Below, piece by piece: positions 22,862 to 37,019 of a DNA stretch of 64,000 nt. Below the pieces are notes generated by a model. That model made no database searches, was not told where the DNA came from, and saw only the letters and a program-made list of their open reading frames with translations. The first letter of the stretch is position 1, and each line of letters opens with the position of its first letter. The stretch spans positions 68,444,300-68,508,299 of the forward strand of contig CM049314.1 of NCBI GenBank assembly GCA_026874595.1. Reading direction: 5' to 3'. Source of the stretch: Sipunculus nudus (Eukaryota; Annelida; Sipuncula; Golfingiida; Sipunculidae). A program made the position numbers and the translations under genes.

Positions 22862-24469
22862 GTAAAATTTTGAAAGGTAATGTAAATGGGAATCATTTGA
22901 AAATAATTTTACATAATTAGAAATGGTATTATTATATGATCATTAGAACAAAATGATATATAAGGGTCAGTGGATTGAGGTAGTTAGCAATTGTAAATTA
23001 CTGCCAAAAGAACCACCTTTGTTCCTCTCAGTCCTTAAGACAAAATTAAAGCATCCCATAGATATTTTGAGCATTTCAGATGCTAAGCCCCATGTACCGG
23101 AAAGTTCTGAGATATTTATAAAATAATTGTTTGTTTTCTTGTAAGCTAGTCTCCTTAATCTTTAATAAACAAAAAATTTCTAACAGGTTAGCCAGATCAA
23201 TAATTCCTGGACCATCTAGCTTTTTCATTAATAATAAATCTGCCTCTGCAAGCAGTAAACTTTGTAACCTCCACATCGTGGAAGGAAATAAAAATAAAAT
23301 CTTCCGTTATAATTATAATCCTTACTTTGTATCTAATATATCATCTTGCTTTCCTGAGATCCAACTTGCTTCTAATATTAATTGTCAGGCAATTAATCTT
23401 AAAATATTATATTATCTGCTATCTGTCAAACTTCACTGGTTGTTAATCTTGTGTAAAAGAAAATACAGCGTCCTTCATTCTTGATCTCATAAGTAACTCT
23501 ACAACCAAATATACAAAAGAATCAAAGAATTTTTTAACCTAAAAAGAACTGAATTAAAGCAACTTATAATAACTAAAAAGATGCTAAGAAATAACATTTG
23601 CTTTATTGCATTATAAACCATTACATATTCAAGGAATCTTTGCTTATGTTATAATGCACACATATTGATCCCTTTTTTATTTTATTTAATTGGAAATTGT
23701 TACCATGAGGACAGAACAGCCAGAGTAGAAAAACATTGACATTATTGGCCAGGGTCCCAGGATTAAATATGAATTATAGTGACCAGAGCATAATTAAGGA
23801 AATTGTAAATATCACTTAATATCAGCAATATATTATAAATAAAATATCAACATGTTTATGCTAGGAGAGTCTCTAGAATTTATATAAATAAATGCACCTG
23901 TCAGTATCATGGTCATGTTTATCAATTACAGAATAATTACTGCATTGTCATGCCAATGTTAAAAAGTTTTTAATATGCCTTGATGATTCTGAGCATTAAA
24001 ATAAGAAGTGTCTCCACCATTGCTGCAATATTTTCAATGCTACAGAGGTTAAAATAATCTAAAATATTGCATGGATTACTGAGCCAGTCTATGAAAATTA
24101 ATTTTAATGTATCAATTCCTTTGCTATACCATTAATCCTTGTCTTGTGAGAGCCATACTCTTTCTTGTCAGAGCCATTAATACTCAAAACATGAAATTAA
24201 TTTGAACTGACAACCAGATTTTAATGGCTTGAAGATCATTAAAATCTATGAACTGATTCTCATGAAGAACAGACCATTTATTCATTGATATAACAATACA
24301 TGAGACGGCGTAAACAATATGGGAAAAAATGAAAGTACATCGGGAAAAATATGACTGTGAAGTGTGCACAATACAAATGCTGCATGTGTGACTCATTTGA
24401 CTTTTTTCCTCATTCTCTTAAATAACATGAAACAAATTAAAAATTAAAAGGACTATTCAATTTATGATA
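22862..24469. other. AT-rich intron sequence, nothing recognised
   Basis: A 117-codon plus-strand frame (23131-23484) is AT-driven and Asn/Lys/Ser-rich with no recognisable domain. No repeat family seen. Confidence 0.4.
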
Positions 24470-24680
24470 ATGACTTCTAAAACACCCACAGCATCCTCTC
24501 GTGTTCTGGTTTTGCGCCATTTGCACGAGATCATGTTCAGGCACGTGTTAACGATATCCTGTCATCTCTTTGAAAGCGAAAACATCCTGCAAAAATAGCC
24601 CTAATTGATCTTTAGTCAAGGCTCATTTTCTGAACCCCAATGCATAATTGAGTAAAGTGTAACATAAAAATCATGATATA
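24470..24680. promoter_or_regulatory. Less AT-rich island, candidate regulatory element
   Basis: Around 24500-24570 the sequence has CpG sites, a CACGTG E-box in AGGCACGTGTTAACG, and TGCGCCATTTGCACG. It lacks open frames and repeat similarity. Regulatory role is inferred only. Confidence 0.22.
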
Positions 24681-27600
24681 GCCCTTTGCAAAGCTTTGGA
24701 CTTACAAATAAACCACCCATTTTAACAAGCTGGACACAAAGCCAACCATTACGCAAACATGAGGAAAATACAAAACGACCAAAAAAACAAACAGGGTGAG
24801 GATAACAGACAGCTGATCAAAAAAGACAATAAAAGAGTTTTTTGGTGATATTTTGCACCAAATTGATCATGCTTCAAACAAGTGTGCAGAGCGTCATGTT
24901 TTCCCACGAACTGTCAGCTTATTATGGGTGTGATGTTGAATCATAAGTTTTTTTTTTCATGTTCCTGTTTAGGCCACACCTCTGTTGTCAACATCCATCC
25001 GTAATGGCTATAGCATGTATGATCTTTATATGAAATGGTGTCCAAATTTCAACATTTGACCTATGACATCTGGGTTTCAGGGTGTAGGCAAAATGGCAGC
25101 CGCCATCAGCGGTTTAGATAGTGGAGAAAGTAAACATGTGAGGGTCTTATAAGGGCACTGAGATGCAACATTTAAGTAGTCACAGGATAGTGTCCAGGTG
25201 AGAATGTACCTATGGAGACAGTTCAACAAGTGGCAAAGTTTATACTGGAAGAATGCTTTTCTTTGGACCATGCCCAAATCCTCAAATTTTAAACAGGATA
25301 TAAAAGATGTTTATGTAAACATCTTTGAGCTTTCTGAACAATTAAGATAATTGTAAATTATATCAGGAGCTTGTTCACCACAGAGATATGGTGCATATCA
25401 TGAGAGTATTTTTTCAAAGTTCAAAGCATTTCATTTTCACAAGATTTCTCGATTTATGCCTGGCAGTTTCCCTGATGAATTTTAAAATTCATGAAAAATT
25501 CTTATTTTTCTCTTTCCCCCACTGGTGTAAAAGCCTGCTTAAAAAAAGCTATTAAGCTATTAAGGTCTTCCAGTAAATCCATTGTTCCTGTTATAAAATA
25601 TCTTTACTTTATATCTATGATATTCTTGTATTATATGAAAAGTCAACAGAACCTTAATTAAGATTGCCTGAAATCTACTGCTAAAGATGTCCAATTTTAT
25701 TTTTACTGAAAGATCATATATGAAGCTAATAAAATAACTAATGATATCTGGTTAAAGCTAGGATAAGTGCTGATTTTTAGCTCTTATGTTTTCCTCTGAA
25801 GAAATGAAAATGAAGAGACAATTAAGCTTTGATCCTTAATTTTTGTTATTCTTGTATTTTTAAAGAGAATAAATAGTTTGTTGTGATCTCTCTCTTTCTC
25901 TCTCTCTCAATTAATACCACTGTCTAGATTGTCAAAAATTACAGCACAGAATGATTATGAATTAATTATTATTCATGAGACATAATATGTTTCTGCATAT
26001 ATTCATAAGGTAATAGAGTATCAAATATACCACCCACAGACAGAAGAACCACTCAGGAGTGATTCACATTCATCTGAATATACAACTGAGGTCACAACCT
26101 TGTAAGAAACTCAGAACATCTGCATAAAGAGGTCATGACCTCTGGGCATGACAAGAATGTGGGAGTAACTAAGAGCAGTCTTCCCTGGCTTTCTGTCAAT
26201 GAAAGAGATATAAAAGAAACCTCTCCACAGATGTGTAGAGTTCAAATGTCATAGTGTCTTTTGTTGCTGTGCCAAGCAGAGCAAGTTTTTGACAAAGTGC
26301 CACACAGGGCCTCACTTTAGGGTATTATAATAAATATTATCCTGCAAAGAGGAGAGTTTCTTTGAAACGCCCTAAGATGAAAGAAACTAAATGTCTAATC
26401 AACCCCTGGGGTGTGCACCAGTTTTTAATGGTATCTTTACTTTCTTCCTAAAGTTAATCATTATCATCACATGGTTTGTGCTGTCATATAGCAGCCATAC
26501 AGACTCTTAGTATGATAAAGTGACATAGGAAAGTATAACTGTAACTTCAACATTGTTTATTCAGGTGGCCATGGATGTCCTATTTCAATAATAACTGAAT
26601 ATAACTATACTAATGGGTAGGCTTTTAATAGACGATATACATATGATGCTAAGCCATAAATCAATGCTGCCATTGTGCAAATCGATTTACCTGGTTTGCA
26701 AACATCCCTTGCAGACATGCTGAAACCAGGAATAGGATACTTGTGTAAGGGAGAATACCAGCTGGTAGATTATGTCAGTAAGAATGCCACTTATTCCCAC
26801 TTGAAATGTGTTTTCTGTACTAAGGTACTGTACTCCAAATGGTCAAGGACTGTGACATCATTTAAAACTTTAATGTTACATGTCATTGCACATACTATTT
26901 TAACACCCATTTATCTCCATGGCAAGAAATGTTTTAAAAACCAGTCATTTTGCATGTGAGAGATATTTAAATCATCTTGGCACTGTTATCTGTTAATTTT
27001 CCTAACACCTGCTGTTTTGATGTTCTGGGTGGGCTGAAAGTATCAGAATGCACCAAATGAATGGTGTTTCAATTCCTTACTTTGCATAAACAGCAAAATA
27101 GCCCACCCAGCTTAGTATACTAATCTCCCTGGAACAATTTATTTAAAGCATAAAATTGGAGGCCATATACAAATACACCAAGTGATGTCAATCTGCCCCC
27201 TACTTTATGTGTAGGTGCCAATCTAAACTCACTATGAGGTAAAATTACAGGGTAAAATATTTGGGTAACTATCCTTTTCTAACACACCCACTCCATGCTG
27301 AATAAACATATAAAATAATGAACAGCTGTACTTTGATAGAGAAAAGGGATAAAAAACTTGATACATGCAACTAAAGGGAGTCACTTAGCTCATTGAAAGA
27401 GGTCATATTTTTTCAAGCTTAAAAAATACTTGTGAGAAAAAATATATGTATCCCCTCAGAGAAAATAAACAATAAGATATCCCTCACTAGCTTAGGTAAA
27501 AACTCCATTTCAGCTGAAAAGGGTTAGGCAGAACATGGTCTTCAGACAGACATAAGAGTTTATACAGCTATTGTTGGGCGGAGATGGTTGGTATGGCCTG

Positions 27601-28129
27601 CACCGGCTCTCAGTACAACACCAAACAAACAGAACAATTTAGGCCCCATTTACATTGGCTCATTTGGTAACATTCCAGCACCTGCAATAACACACTGGTT
27701 ACGAAGTGTATTGTGAAATACAATAGCTTTTGCGTTCCTTTTATTCACCAAAACAATGCACTATTTATACCATCAGTCGAAACTTTATCTTCTCTAACAT
27801 ACATCTGAGTGCATATGGAGAAAACAACCTCGGAATCTGAGAAAATTTAAAGAATATTAAAATGGCTAACAAGACGCATCTTTTTATTAAAATTTCCAAA
27901 AACAGGCAGTTATGTACACGTTGAGACAATAGCTGCCTCAGGATATGTGAAATTTCACACTATTATTTTGCTGAACATGACATTGTTTCAACATTCCATC
28001 AGATTTGGTTAAATTTATATCGTACCCACTGTCATTCAGCTTGTTCTGTCGAGCTTTGTACTGCTGTGACTTTATAAATTTCACTGCCTTGCTTAAGTTT
28101 TTTTTTATATTTAATATTTCAAATTTTTG
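24681..28129. other. Intron sequence with few features
   Basis: Contains a short CT-rich microsatellite at 25885-25910. The 94-codon plus frame at 26675-26959 lacks recognisable features. No exon or transposon ends seen. Confidence 0.4.
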
Positions 28130-28350
28130 TTGTTGGAGGAAACCACATACATATGTGCATCTGCAGCATTTCATTCCGGTTTCATACTTCATAACAGGGC
28201 AGTATCACATGCTTCCTCATTTTATATCCTAAAATTAACCAGGCCTGATGACTAATGCACCTGTGGGCCCTGGGTGTGTAGAAATCCCCATTGTTGGGTC
28301 ATACATTGAAGGAACCCCCTAAAGGTGCACCCATTTGTGGTAGAATGCAC
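28130..28350 (-). mobile_element. SINE family A, 5'-truncated copy
   Basis: Shares GCATTTCATTCCGGTTT, GTATCACATGCTTCCTC, TTATATCCT and TGCACCTGTGGG with 6040-6260, and the GGAACCCCC(T/G)AAAGG block with 31115-31462. The tRNA-like head is not present. Confidence 0.6.
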
Positions 28351-30834
28351 ACATTGTATTCAATATAGCACTGGAGGGAATTGTAACAACCTGTATATAT
28401 ATGTATATATATAGAGAGAGAGTCAAAGGCAAAAACTAATTATACCTCCATAATTTCCAATGGTACAAATGGGACAGCAGTAGTAATATCTTTATTCCTT
28501 TAAGCGAACTAGTTGTAACCTATACATAATTTTAACATGTGACATCTAAGTTTGACATGGAAGTACTTGGAGGACAGTGTCCAGGAGATGACCTATCTGC
28601 TGAGAGAGTTTGGTGGCAAGGGGACAAGCATCATTAAAGTTTAGAGTGGAATAACACTTTTTTTTATCACACATGTTATGGTGTGCTTCATGCAGTAAAC
28701 CATAGCTGTGGCAAGTTGTTTAGTTCTTTTTTCAAGTGAAAAAAAAATAAACCTTTGAGTTTTGCAGGTATAGCGATCAAAGTAAAAAAAAGCAGGAACT
28801 ACATCTATGAACCGAAAATCACAAGAGAGCATGGTATATGACATAAATGTTGAAAGAAAACAGGAAATATTTATACCTAAAATAACTGATAAGCCCATGA
28901 TAATATAAGACATCAAAACACACAACATACATTTTAATACACCTAAGTTTGCACAGCTGATTAGGATCTGGCTATTAAATCCATCTGCCTATGGGACACA
29001 GGTGGTTTCCCGTGGCTCCCCAATTATGTACAATGTCTAGACTGGTCTCTTTACCATAAAATCAATAATTTACTATATATGTTCTGAGGTCTTGAACTAA
29101 CACACCTGGGGTTACACTGTCCAGTTTGTTGAGAACTTCCTAAACTACTCTGCACATTGTATGCCGTATGCTGACAACCATCAATCTACACCAGACTTAT
29201 ATCGATCCCATAAAATAAACATTTCACTGGCTTATCGATGAGAGCTGTTGCACCAGCTGAACTCTTATTAACCATGTGGTCAGTGTATAGTCCGTCTTTA
29301 TTGGCATTCATATAATGACAAAATGTTAAAACTACTAGTACATTTCCCATTCTTTGGGAAAGGTCTGCTGGAATTCAGTTGGGTTTGTGAAGGATGACTT
29401 TTCCAAGGGGTGAGTAAACATGTGCTGAGTTTAATGGTGGTCCTAGCTGACATGGGTCAAGTAAACTGAAGTTGTTTTTGATAGATGGCAATGTTATAGT
29501 CCCTTCACAAAATAATATCAAACTTCTCAGAATGTATGCTGGATGCACTTTGCAGTGACATGCACCACTAGAAATAAATTACTGAATGGTTCTGGGACTG
29601 GGCTACAGTATATGCTGATATAACCAGTAGAAATGCATGTTTCAGAGCCTGGGTGCTGTAAACTTGTACCCACTACACTTTTCTGCCTATCAAGATCGAG
29701 AGTTCATCTTTGACAGAAATAATGTCCAAAAGAGGAAGATCATATGAAATCATCTGATTGGATGATACTGGATTTGTGATCATCTGATTGGAGGAAACTG
29801 ATAAGATATGCATTAAATAAATAAATGGTAACAAATTATTTGAGCCACCTCTTTCTCCTTCCAATTTTCTTTAAATCAGAGTCCTTCAGGAACTCTTATA
29901 ACAAAATTATCAAGAAAACTTTCAAGTAGATTTAAGACTTATGTATGTGGCAGATTTTTCCCTTACTATCAATTTCTGAAATAAAACAAAGAACATTTTA
30001 ACAGGTATAAAGGGAAACATGTTACTCAAGGCTAAAGTGTTTCTACATTTACAAAATATCTCATAAAAAAATAACTATTTCTGTTTACAAGGCATATTTG
30101 CCTTTGTGAATTTGCAGAAAAAGCCCACATCTTTGCCAATTTTATCCTCCTTACCCATCAAAGAATGCCCTGAGTAGACAATGTAAGATGTGCAGACTTA
30201 AATCATTGTTCATCTTTAAAGATCAGACACAACAAAGTCCATTAACTTATAAGTAACAATAGTTATATCTTAAAATGTCAAAGCTTGAGCCAGGTAGATC
30301 AAAGGAAAATTTCCAGGAAGGGAAGGATTATAAAGAGAGCTTTCATTAACTAGGTAAAACCAATCTGGAGAGAAGTGTGTCTATAAATGAACATTATATC
30401 CATGGGCTCATTTATATTGAACTGGGTTCATCTTCTTTATTACATTAACCAGGGGTTGGAAGTTAGATATTTCATTTAAATATGCCTCTGTTTGTTTTTT
30501 GAAAAGGAATAAATGTATTTATCTGGAATTAAAATAAATATGTGACTGTTATTGGTTATTGCTAGGTTTCATGGATGCTAGCCCATTTTTCTGTTTACAT
30601 ACATCACAGCTCTTACAGTAAAATATTGACACTAGGACACAAATAGACATTAAGCGGAATGATTTGGAGGTAAAAATAAGTGGATCATTAGGACTGATGA
30701 TTAAACAGGGAGGTAAAGTCAAGTTATATATGAGAGCTACACAAGTCATGAGAAAAGGGATGGATAAATTAATACTGGAATTTGGAAGGTGATAAGACAA
30801 GAACAGGGAATTTGAGGAAAAAATTATATATGTA
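28351..30834. other. AT-rich intron sequence, nothing recognised
   Basis: A short TATATA/GAGAGA microsatellite at 28395-28425; otherwise no definable unit. Confidence 0.4.
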
Positions 30835-31016
30835 GAGTGGGACCTGTTTGAATGAACACCTCTCTAATAAGACCACCTGTCTACTGAGACCACCTGTGGG
30901 TGAACTGAAAACATTCAGATAGATTAAAACAGACCTGTCTAATAAGACCACTTGTGAATTAAGACTAACTTTTGGCCAGTCTGACAGGTGATCTTTTAAC
31001 AAAAGTTTCACTGTGT
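30835..31016. mobile_element. Short TIR element, mariner-type MITE candidate
   Basis: The left end GAGTGGGACCTGTTTG and right end, reversed, CACAGTGAAACTTTTG are imperfect inverted repeats next to TA (left). The interior repeats TAATAAGACCAC(C/T)TGT, typical of short mariner-like elements. The interior is non-coding. Confidence 0.4.
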
Positions 31017-31114
31017 TAAGAAAGAGGAATGTGTCCTGGATAAAAAAAGCACTTTTCAAACTTCCCCACTTGATAAAATAATAAGAGAATGAATACAAGC
31101 AGTTACTTCAACCT

Positions 31115-31462
31115 TTTCCTTGGTGGAGATTACTGCCTCTATTTTTTAATGCTTGCTAAACTATATACTATGTACAGCTGCAAAATTCCATTCCAGTTTG
31201 AGACTGTGGCAGGGGCTTACACATGATAATCGTAGCATCAACCAGACTGTGTACCACTCCTGTAGGACGTTCCCATAACACTGAGGAACCCCCGAAAGGC
31301 CCTGTCACATAGCTGTCATTGAAACCCAACTGTTGGGCACAGCCTCCCCATTAAGCCTGTAGGATGCTCACCCAGGGTGGGGGGGCCAACCCCGAAAAGC
31401 TGAGATTGTAACTCATGATCTCCCGTCTTTAAGCCCTATGCTCTACCCCTAGACCTCAGAAT
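31115..31462 (-). mobile_element. SINE family A, full-length copy with tRNA-like head
   Basis: On the minus strand it starts with TCTAGGGGTAGAGCATAGGG (box A-like) and has ATCATGAGTTACAATCTC (box B-like) about 30 bases later. It then has the family body with GTGAGCATCCTACAGGCTTA. The body matches the plus-strand copy at 49385-49670. The region thus carries an RNA polymerase III internal promoter of tRNA origin. Confidence 0.7.
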
Positions 31463-33029
31463 TAAGCCAGAGAAGATACTGCAACTTGCAATACCCAGCT
31501 CCGCCATCTGATGTCTGTTTGATGCCTTTGAACTATTATAATTAAATTATGTCAGAGCTGATTCAATTTGGTCTTGTCCACTAGTTGGAGGAATCTATTT
31601 TGTACCTAGCTAGCAGGGGAACGAATGGGAAACTAAGTCAATTATCATCAATCTGTGCCTTGATTCTGACAGGGGTGCATTAAGGTACCTGCATGGGTTC
31701 CTAAAAATAGCAGGCATGTGTGGTTTTGACAATTTTGATAGGTTCAATGAAAATGTAAAAATGAAAATGCAATGTTAATTATAATTTTACATATCAGTTA
31801 AAGATCAAAGTTCATCTTTGGATTAATTGAAAGTTTATCAAGTAGTTAGTATAAATGTTCACCTAAAATATTCCAAAGGAAGAAAAAGAAATGAAAAGTC
31901 TATCTGAGAAAAGTTCTCATATCTAATAACTGCACAATGCAAATAAGTACGCCATCTGGTGATTGATCTAGATCAATACACCCACGACCTTGACCAGATA
32001 ATGTGAGCAGGAAGTCACAGAAATGACTTCCTCTCTCTGTGGTCACTGGTTATTATTATGGAAGATGAACACTAGTGTCTGTGGATAATGGACATGGGAT
32101 GAAATGTTGCTGTACTTATAAGCTGTACTAGACCTACATGGACATGATCAGTTGTCCATTCCGGGCATAAAACTACCCATGAATCGGTGCTTTCTTTTAC
32201 ATGGGGGTAGGCATCTGTGATGCTCAAAATCTCATTTGGATGCTTTATTTTAGGGGTCCAAGCATCCCACATAATGTATGTGCTCTGATTTCATGATACA
32301 ATGAGAATAAAGATGAAAGAATTTTCAAACAGTCAGAACAAAAATATTTTCTTGACATTCTCATGGCTTGATAAAACATTTTTTCATGACTTTAAAAATT
32401 TCATGGCTTTAACAAATTTAAGAGCAATCATGCAAACTCTAACAGAGAAACAGCTGGATCCAATTGTATATTTTTACTTTGATCCTCAAAAACAATGTTG
32501 TAAATCTAATCCATAACCGGTCAATCACTTTGCCATAATTAAGACATGGGGGAAATGACTATGATAAAAAAATACCTGAGTAATCTAGTTATCTGAGTAT
32601 TCTTATTTATATAACATCACATAGTGGGTGAAGAAACTGGTCTCAAACTATAAGTGAAAGGCAGAAACATTATCAATAAACTGAATAAATGTGTACAATA
32701 AATAAAAAGTAATTATTTGTCTTAAAATAACAAGCTATACTGATATAGACGAGAAGAATTTTATTGATTAATAATAAACCCTAGTGGCTTAGGCAGAGAG
32801 CTATGATCAGAGCAATTAAAGAAGAAAAGTGGGATAAAATCAATTTAAAACATTCAGTGCATAATTTAAAACTGAGAGCAAAGGGGCAAGGACTGTGCAT
32901 GGAAAGATAACGCCATGAATAGAGTGAAGGCTGGACAGTATTGGTAAGTGGCCGACTCTGAGGCACGATTCCTATCCAGGGATTATGGTGACTACCTTGC
33001 AGTGACACACGGTCACATTTGATGTACCC
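31463..33029. other. Intron sequence, nothing recognised
   Basis: No exon, SINE head or TIR element identified. Frames such as 32072-32272 (minus) have no family features. Confidence 0.4.
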
Positions 33030-33270
33030 CACAGAAATCAATCACTATAGAATGAGCACGGACCGAGCCTGTTAATATTGATCATGTGATGGAGAACGAA
33101 GGTGGACTAGATTAGCGGAATCAGTGGTCAGAAGATGAATTCTGTGCTCTCAAACACCCCGCCTCTCCTGCTATAACGTCCCAGTTGCGCATACATCCCA
33201 TCATGCACCAGACGGATGGTATCTGTGAGACTTACCATTTGGTGTTTTGTTTATATCGATGCTTATTAAT
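33030..33270. promoter_or_regulatory. Less AT-rich island, candidate regulatory element
   Basis: CpG-containing stretch with no repeat similarity and no plausible exon. Placed here on composition only. Confidence 0.2.
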
Positions 33271-33666
33271 CTCATAAGTCCAGTTTAAAATCTCTGGTGC
33301 GTCATGTGATATTCCATGTTGTCAAGGTAATCGATGTGTCTGGTCCCTCATGCCATAACATTAATCATCAAAGACGAAATGAAAGTCCATACCCACAAAG
33401 TAGAAGGTTTGGGTCCTTTATGTTAATTCCTATAGACATGCATGAGCGCCATATTATTAAACATACCTTCACCAACTTATAAGCTGAACACTTAAAACTA
33501 ATCAACATTTATACACAGAAATATTCATCTTAAACTTCTTTAAGTCAGGCCCACTTCCAAATTTCAGCAAATTTTCCTTGTTTCTGACAAATACTCTCCA
33601 CAAGACATGGTTGAAATAAATAAATAACATACTAAAATGGGCAGTATAAAACAGACTTAAGCACTT

Positions 33667-34260
33667 ACAAGTGACCAAGGGGTAATGACACTCAGCTAAC
33701 TAGGTAAACATTCACAAAGGGAATTTTTTCAATGTTAAATTTTGAGGGTGGTATCCCTATTCAACTTAAGCGTAGCTCAGAGGATATGGGTAGCAGGGAC
33801 CTAATTTCAGGTTTCCACCACAGAGACTTTTCATTCAGGCCTCCCTGCATGTCAAGAGAGAAGATTCTAGGTACAGTTGTTACAATGTGTGCCCTGTCAA
33901 CAGATGACTGCATCTTGAGAGGTCTCAAAAATAGAGAAAAAATGTGTAAAAATTGAAAAAATACAGGTGGCACCACCAGACTTCAGAAACTGATGAAACA
34001 TTGTATGATCAATATCCATGCAAAGATTCATGGTGACCAATGCATTAGTTATTCAGATACTTGAGCTTTTGTACCAAATTTTCCATTATTCTGGGGGGGG
34101 GGGGGTACTTCAGAGTCCCATAGCTTGAAGAATATGGGTATCAGAGACCTAATTCCAGGTTTTCGAGGAGATTTTTCATGGACCTCCATGGATGTCAAGT
34201 TAGAAGATTCCAGGGAGTGGTTACGATTTGTGCCCTGTTAACAGACAGACAGCATCCAGA
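33667..34260 (+). mobile_element. CAGCTGA-ended element, two internal units, right end missing
   Basis: Left end ACAAGTGACCAAGGGGTAAT then CACTCAGCTAACT. It has two copies of the unit with ATATGGGTA(G/T)CAG(G/A)GACC, one flanked by CAGGTGGCACCACCAGAC. It breaks off in ACAGACAGACAGCATCCAG without the CAGCTGAGCTAAAA end. It contains a run of 13 G at 34093-34105. Confidence 0.65.
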
Positions 34261-35939
34261 TTTGCTTCAAAGAACAAAACTTCATTACAAGCCATATAAC
34301 CTAAAGTTAAGCTATCCAGCAGACAGGACAAGCAGTATGTCACCAATGAAAACTGGACTGTCTATTAATTCACACTTTCATCAAACTTTCACAGCATCTT
34401 CTCAAAAGCAAACAAAGTTACAATTCCTACATATGTAGCCTTTCTTAATACCTCTAAAATATGCTTTGAAATTTGTTTTAAGTTTAAATGTACATTCACA
34501 GCTACGAATAATAATATGATTCATCTAAGGTATTTATATATAACAACTGTTATCTTCTCAAGTGAAATTATAATGCTGACCTATAAAAATCGAACTCACT
34601 ATACTTACAAAGTGAATACACAAGGCTATTCCAAACTTTGGGAATTAAGATTACATTTTCACATATTAACCGTTAATTCATATATACTAAGGATAAATTT
34701 CCCTTGAGCAAATAAAAATGAGCAGTCCTATAATTGCTGCCATTACCCTCGACTGTCCCCGTCAGAGCAGGAGTTTACATTCAGATAAGTAAATTAAAAG
34801 AGCAGGGCACATATAATGTTATTTATAAATCAATGAGCAGGCAATTTGCAGACTAATATAATGTTTCTGATAGGATTGTTGCCAATTCAATTTTCCTTTA
34901 ACTGGATATAAGCAAACATCAAAGGGCTTTCCCTTTGATCAGTAATGACTTTCCAAGACTGCAGGTTATTTGTGAATATATATAAGTATTAATGTACTGA
35001 TTGTCTAGCTCTATCGTTGAATATGTAATCATTGATCACTGAAATATAGATCCTGTGAAGGCATTTCAAGTAGATGGAGTTATCCATATGAATTGCCTGT
35101 TGACTCTATATACATGTATCTCAGGAGGGAATATTTTATTCATTAATTCATATACTTATATATATATATTCCATCATGGGTAACTGCTCATATGAACTCT
35201 CATGAAATTTGAATTTTAAGAGAAAAGACTATTTTAGATATATGACATATATCGCTTATACAAATCTAACTTAAAAATAAGTTTTATTAATATGAAATTT
35301 TAAGAATCCCTTAAATTGTAGGATATCAAATCTTGATTAACCCAAGAATCAAAAACAGAATTTGGTAACTATATAAAGGGATTTTACTGTGGTTGCTTTA
35401 AGTTTATAAAGGTATCCAATTCATGGTATTTGTGAAAGGAGAATTATCATAAAATAAAACATTCCTAAATATGAGGTCCTAAGAAGGCAGATTGAGATTT
35501 AAAAGATTGATATAAAATTAAAATAATAATGATCTTGTATGTTCAAAGATTGCTAATATAAAATATGTCAGATCATTCAAATTATCTGCCATTAATGAAT
35601 AATAATTTCAACTTGTTGGATTTTTCCTTTGGTCCTCAATCATTAAGGAAATTTTTTTAAATATATTTTTTTATTTTAAAAAGTAATGGTTTACTTTGTG
35701 TAGATTTTAAAATGGTGAGATCGATGAAAAGGGAAACCTTGCAATACACTGAAAATAGAAAATAAAACAATTTACCATTTTAATAAATTCAAATAATTGA
35801 AGCCTGTGACCACGGTACATTTTTTTTATGGATTTATCAGATTTGAACTAAATAGGAAGAAGTTTAAACTAGGGACCCATTGATCTCGATGCTCAGCTGC
35901 ATTTGTCTATAAGGATATATGTTTACGAGGTTTTCCAAA
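34261..35939. other. AT-rich intron sequence, nothing recognised
   Basis: Long A/T-rich stretch; no exon or definable repeat. Confidence 0.4.
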
Positions 35940-36895
35940 ATATTGGTCCTGTGATAAGTTTGAAGCCAACCTGTCGACCAAAACTGGAGTTATCATCCAT
36001 AAACTAATTTGTAAATGGATGGGCCCTGTGACCTTAACCTTTGACCTTATGACCCAAAAATCAAAATGAAACTTCCCCTATTGGCAGGTGCACCAAGTGT
36101 TGATGATGGAAGGACTGAGATGAAAAGTTTGGCTTCAACAATATTTCTATAAAGTAGTGGGTCCTGTGACCTTGACCTTTGATCTCATGACCCCAGAATC
36201 AACAGTTCTTACTTCAGTGATGGGCCATATATAAGTCAAGTTTGAAACCAATATTTCAAACTAAATTGGTGTTATCATCTGGAAACTAATATGTGGATTG
36301 ATGGCCCCCCATGACCTTGACCTTGTGACCCCAAAATCCATCAGTTACTTCCACTATTGGCAGGTGACCAACATCTGGAAGATAGAATGTTTGGGACAGA
36401 AAGTTTGGCTAAAAATACATCAACAATTTTTTTAAAGAAGTGGGCCTTTGACCTTGACCTTTGACCGTTGGACCCCAAAATCCACACCGTTCTTACTTGA
36501 GTGGTGAGTCATATACAAGTTAAGTTTGAAACCAAAATGTCAAACTAAACTGGAGTTATCATCTGGAAACTAATTTGTGAACAGATGGCCCCTGTGACCT
36601 TGACCTTTGACCATGTGACCCCAAATTCATTTATGCTCTTCCCATACTGGCAAGTCAGCTAAATACACAAAATGGAAAGTTTGGGATGAAAAGCTTGGCT
36701 TAAAATGCAGCCATAATCTTTTAAAAAAAGGGAGTCTTGTGACCTTGACCTCTGACCTCATGACCCCAAAATCATATAGGTTCTTGCTTTAGTGGTGGGC
36801 AATATGTAAGTCAAGTTTGAAATCCATGTGTCAATACAACCTGGAGTTATCATCTGGAAACAAAATTGTGTGGGTGAATAGATAGACAGACAGGG
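35940..36895 (+). repeat. Dimeric repeat array carrying nuclear-receptor half-sites
   Basis: Half-units of 137-146 bp alternate, so the full period is about 285 bp. GTGACCTTGACCTTTGACC-type motifs occur near 36028, 36166, 36311, 36448, 36594 and 36739. Between them alternate AGTTTGGCTTAAAAT and GTTATCATCTGGAAACTAAT blocks. It contains AGGTCA direct repeats spaced 0 (TGACCTTGACCT) and 1 (TGACCTTTGACC) on the minus strand. No coding capacity. Confidence 0.8.
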
Positions 36896-37019
36896 TGATA
36901 ACTATATTGCATCCACTTGTGATCAATAAACACACCAGGTTTTAGGACACTAGATGTAATTACAGCTGAGAAACTGATATGATTGTTGTAATTTTATAGT
37001 AAAAAAAATTTTTAAATAT

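Noticed and set aside
23131-23484. 117-codon plus-strand frame
   Set aside because: Amino acid content follows the AT-rich base composition, and there is no family similarity or splice context.
26675-26959. 94-codon plus-strand frame with several cysteines
   Set aside because: No zinc-finger or other spacing pattern, no splice context and AT-driven composition.
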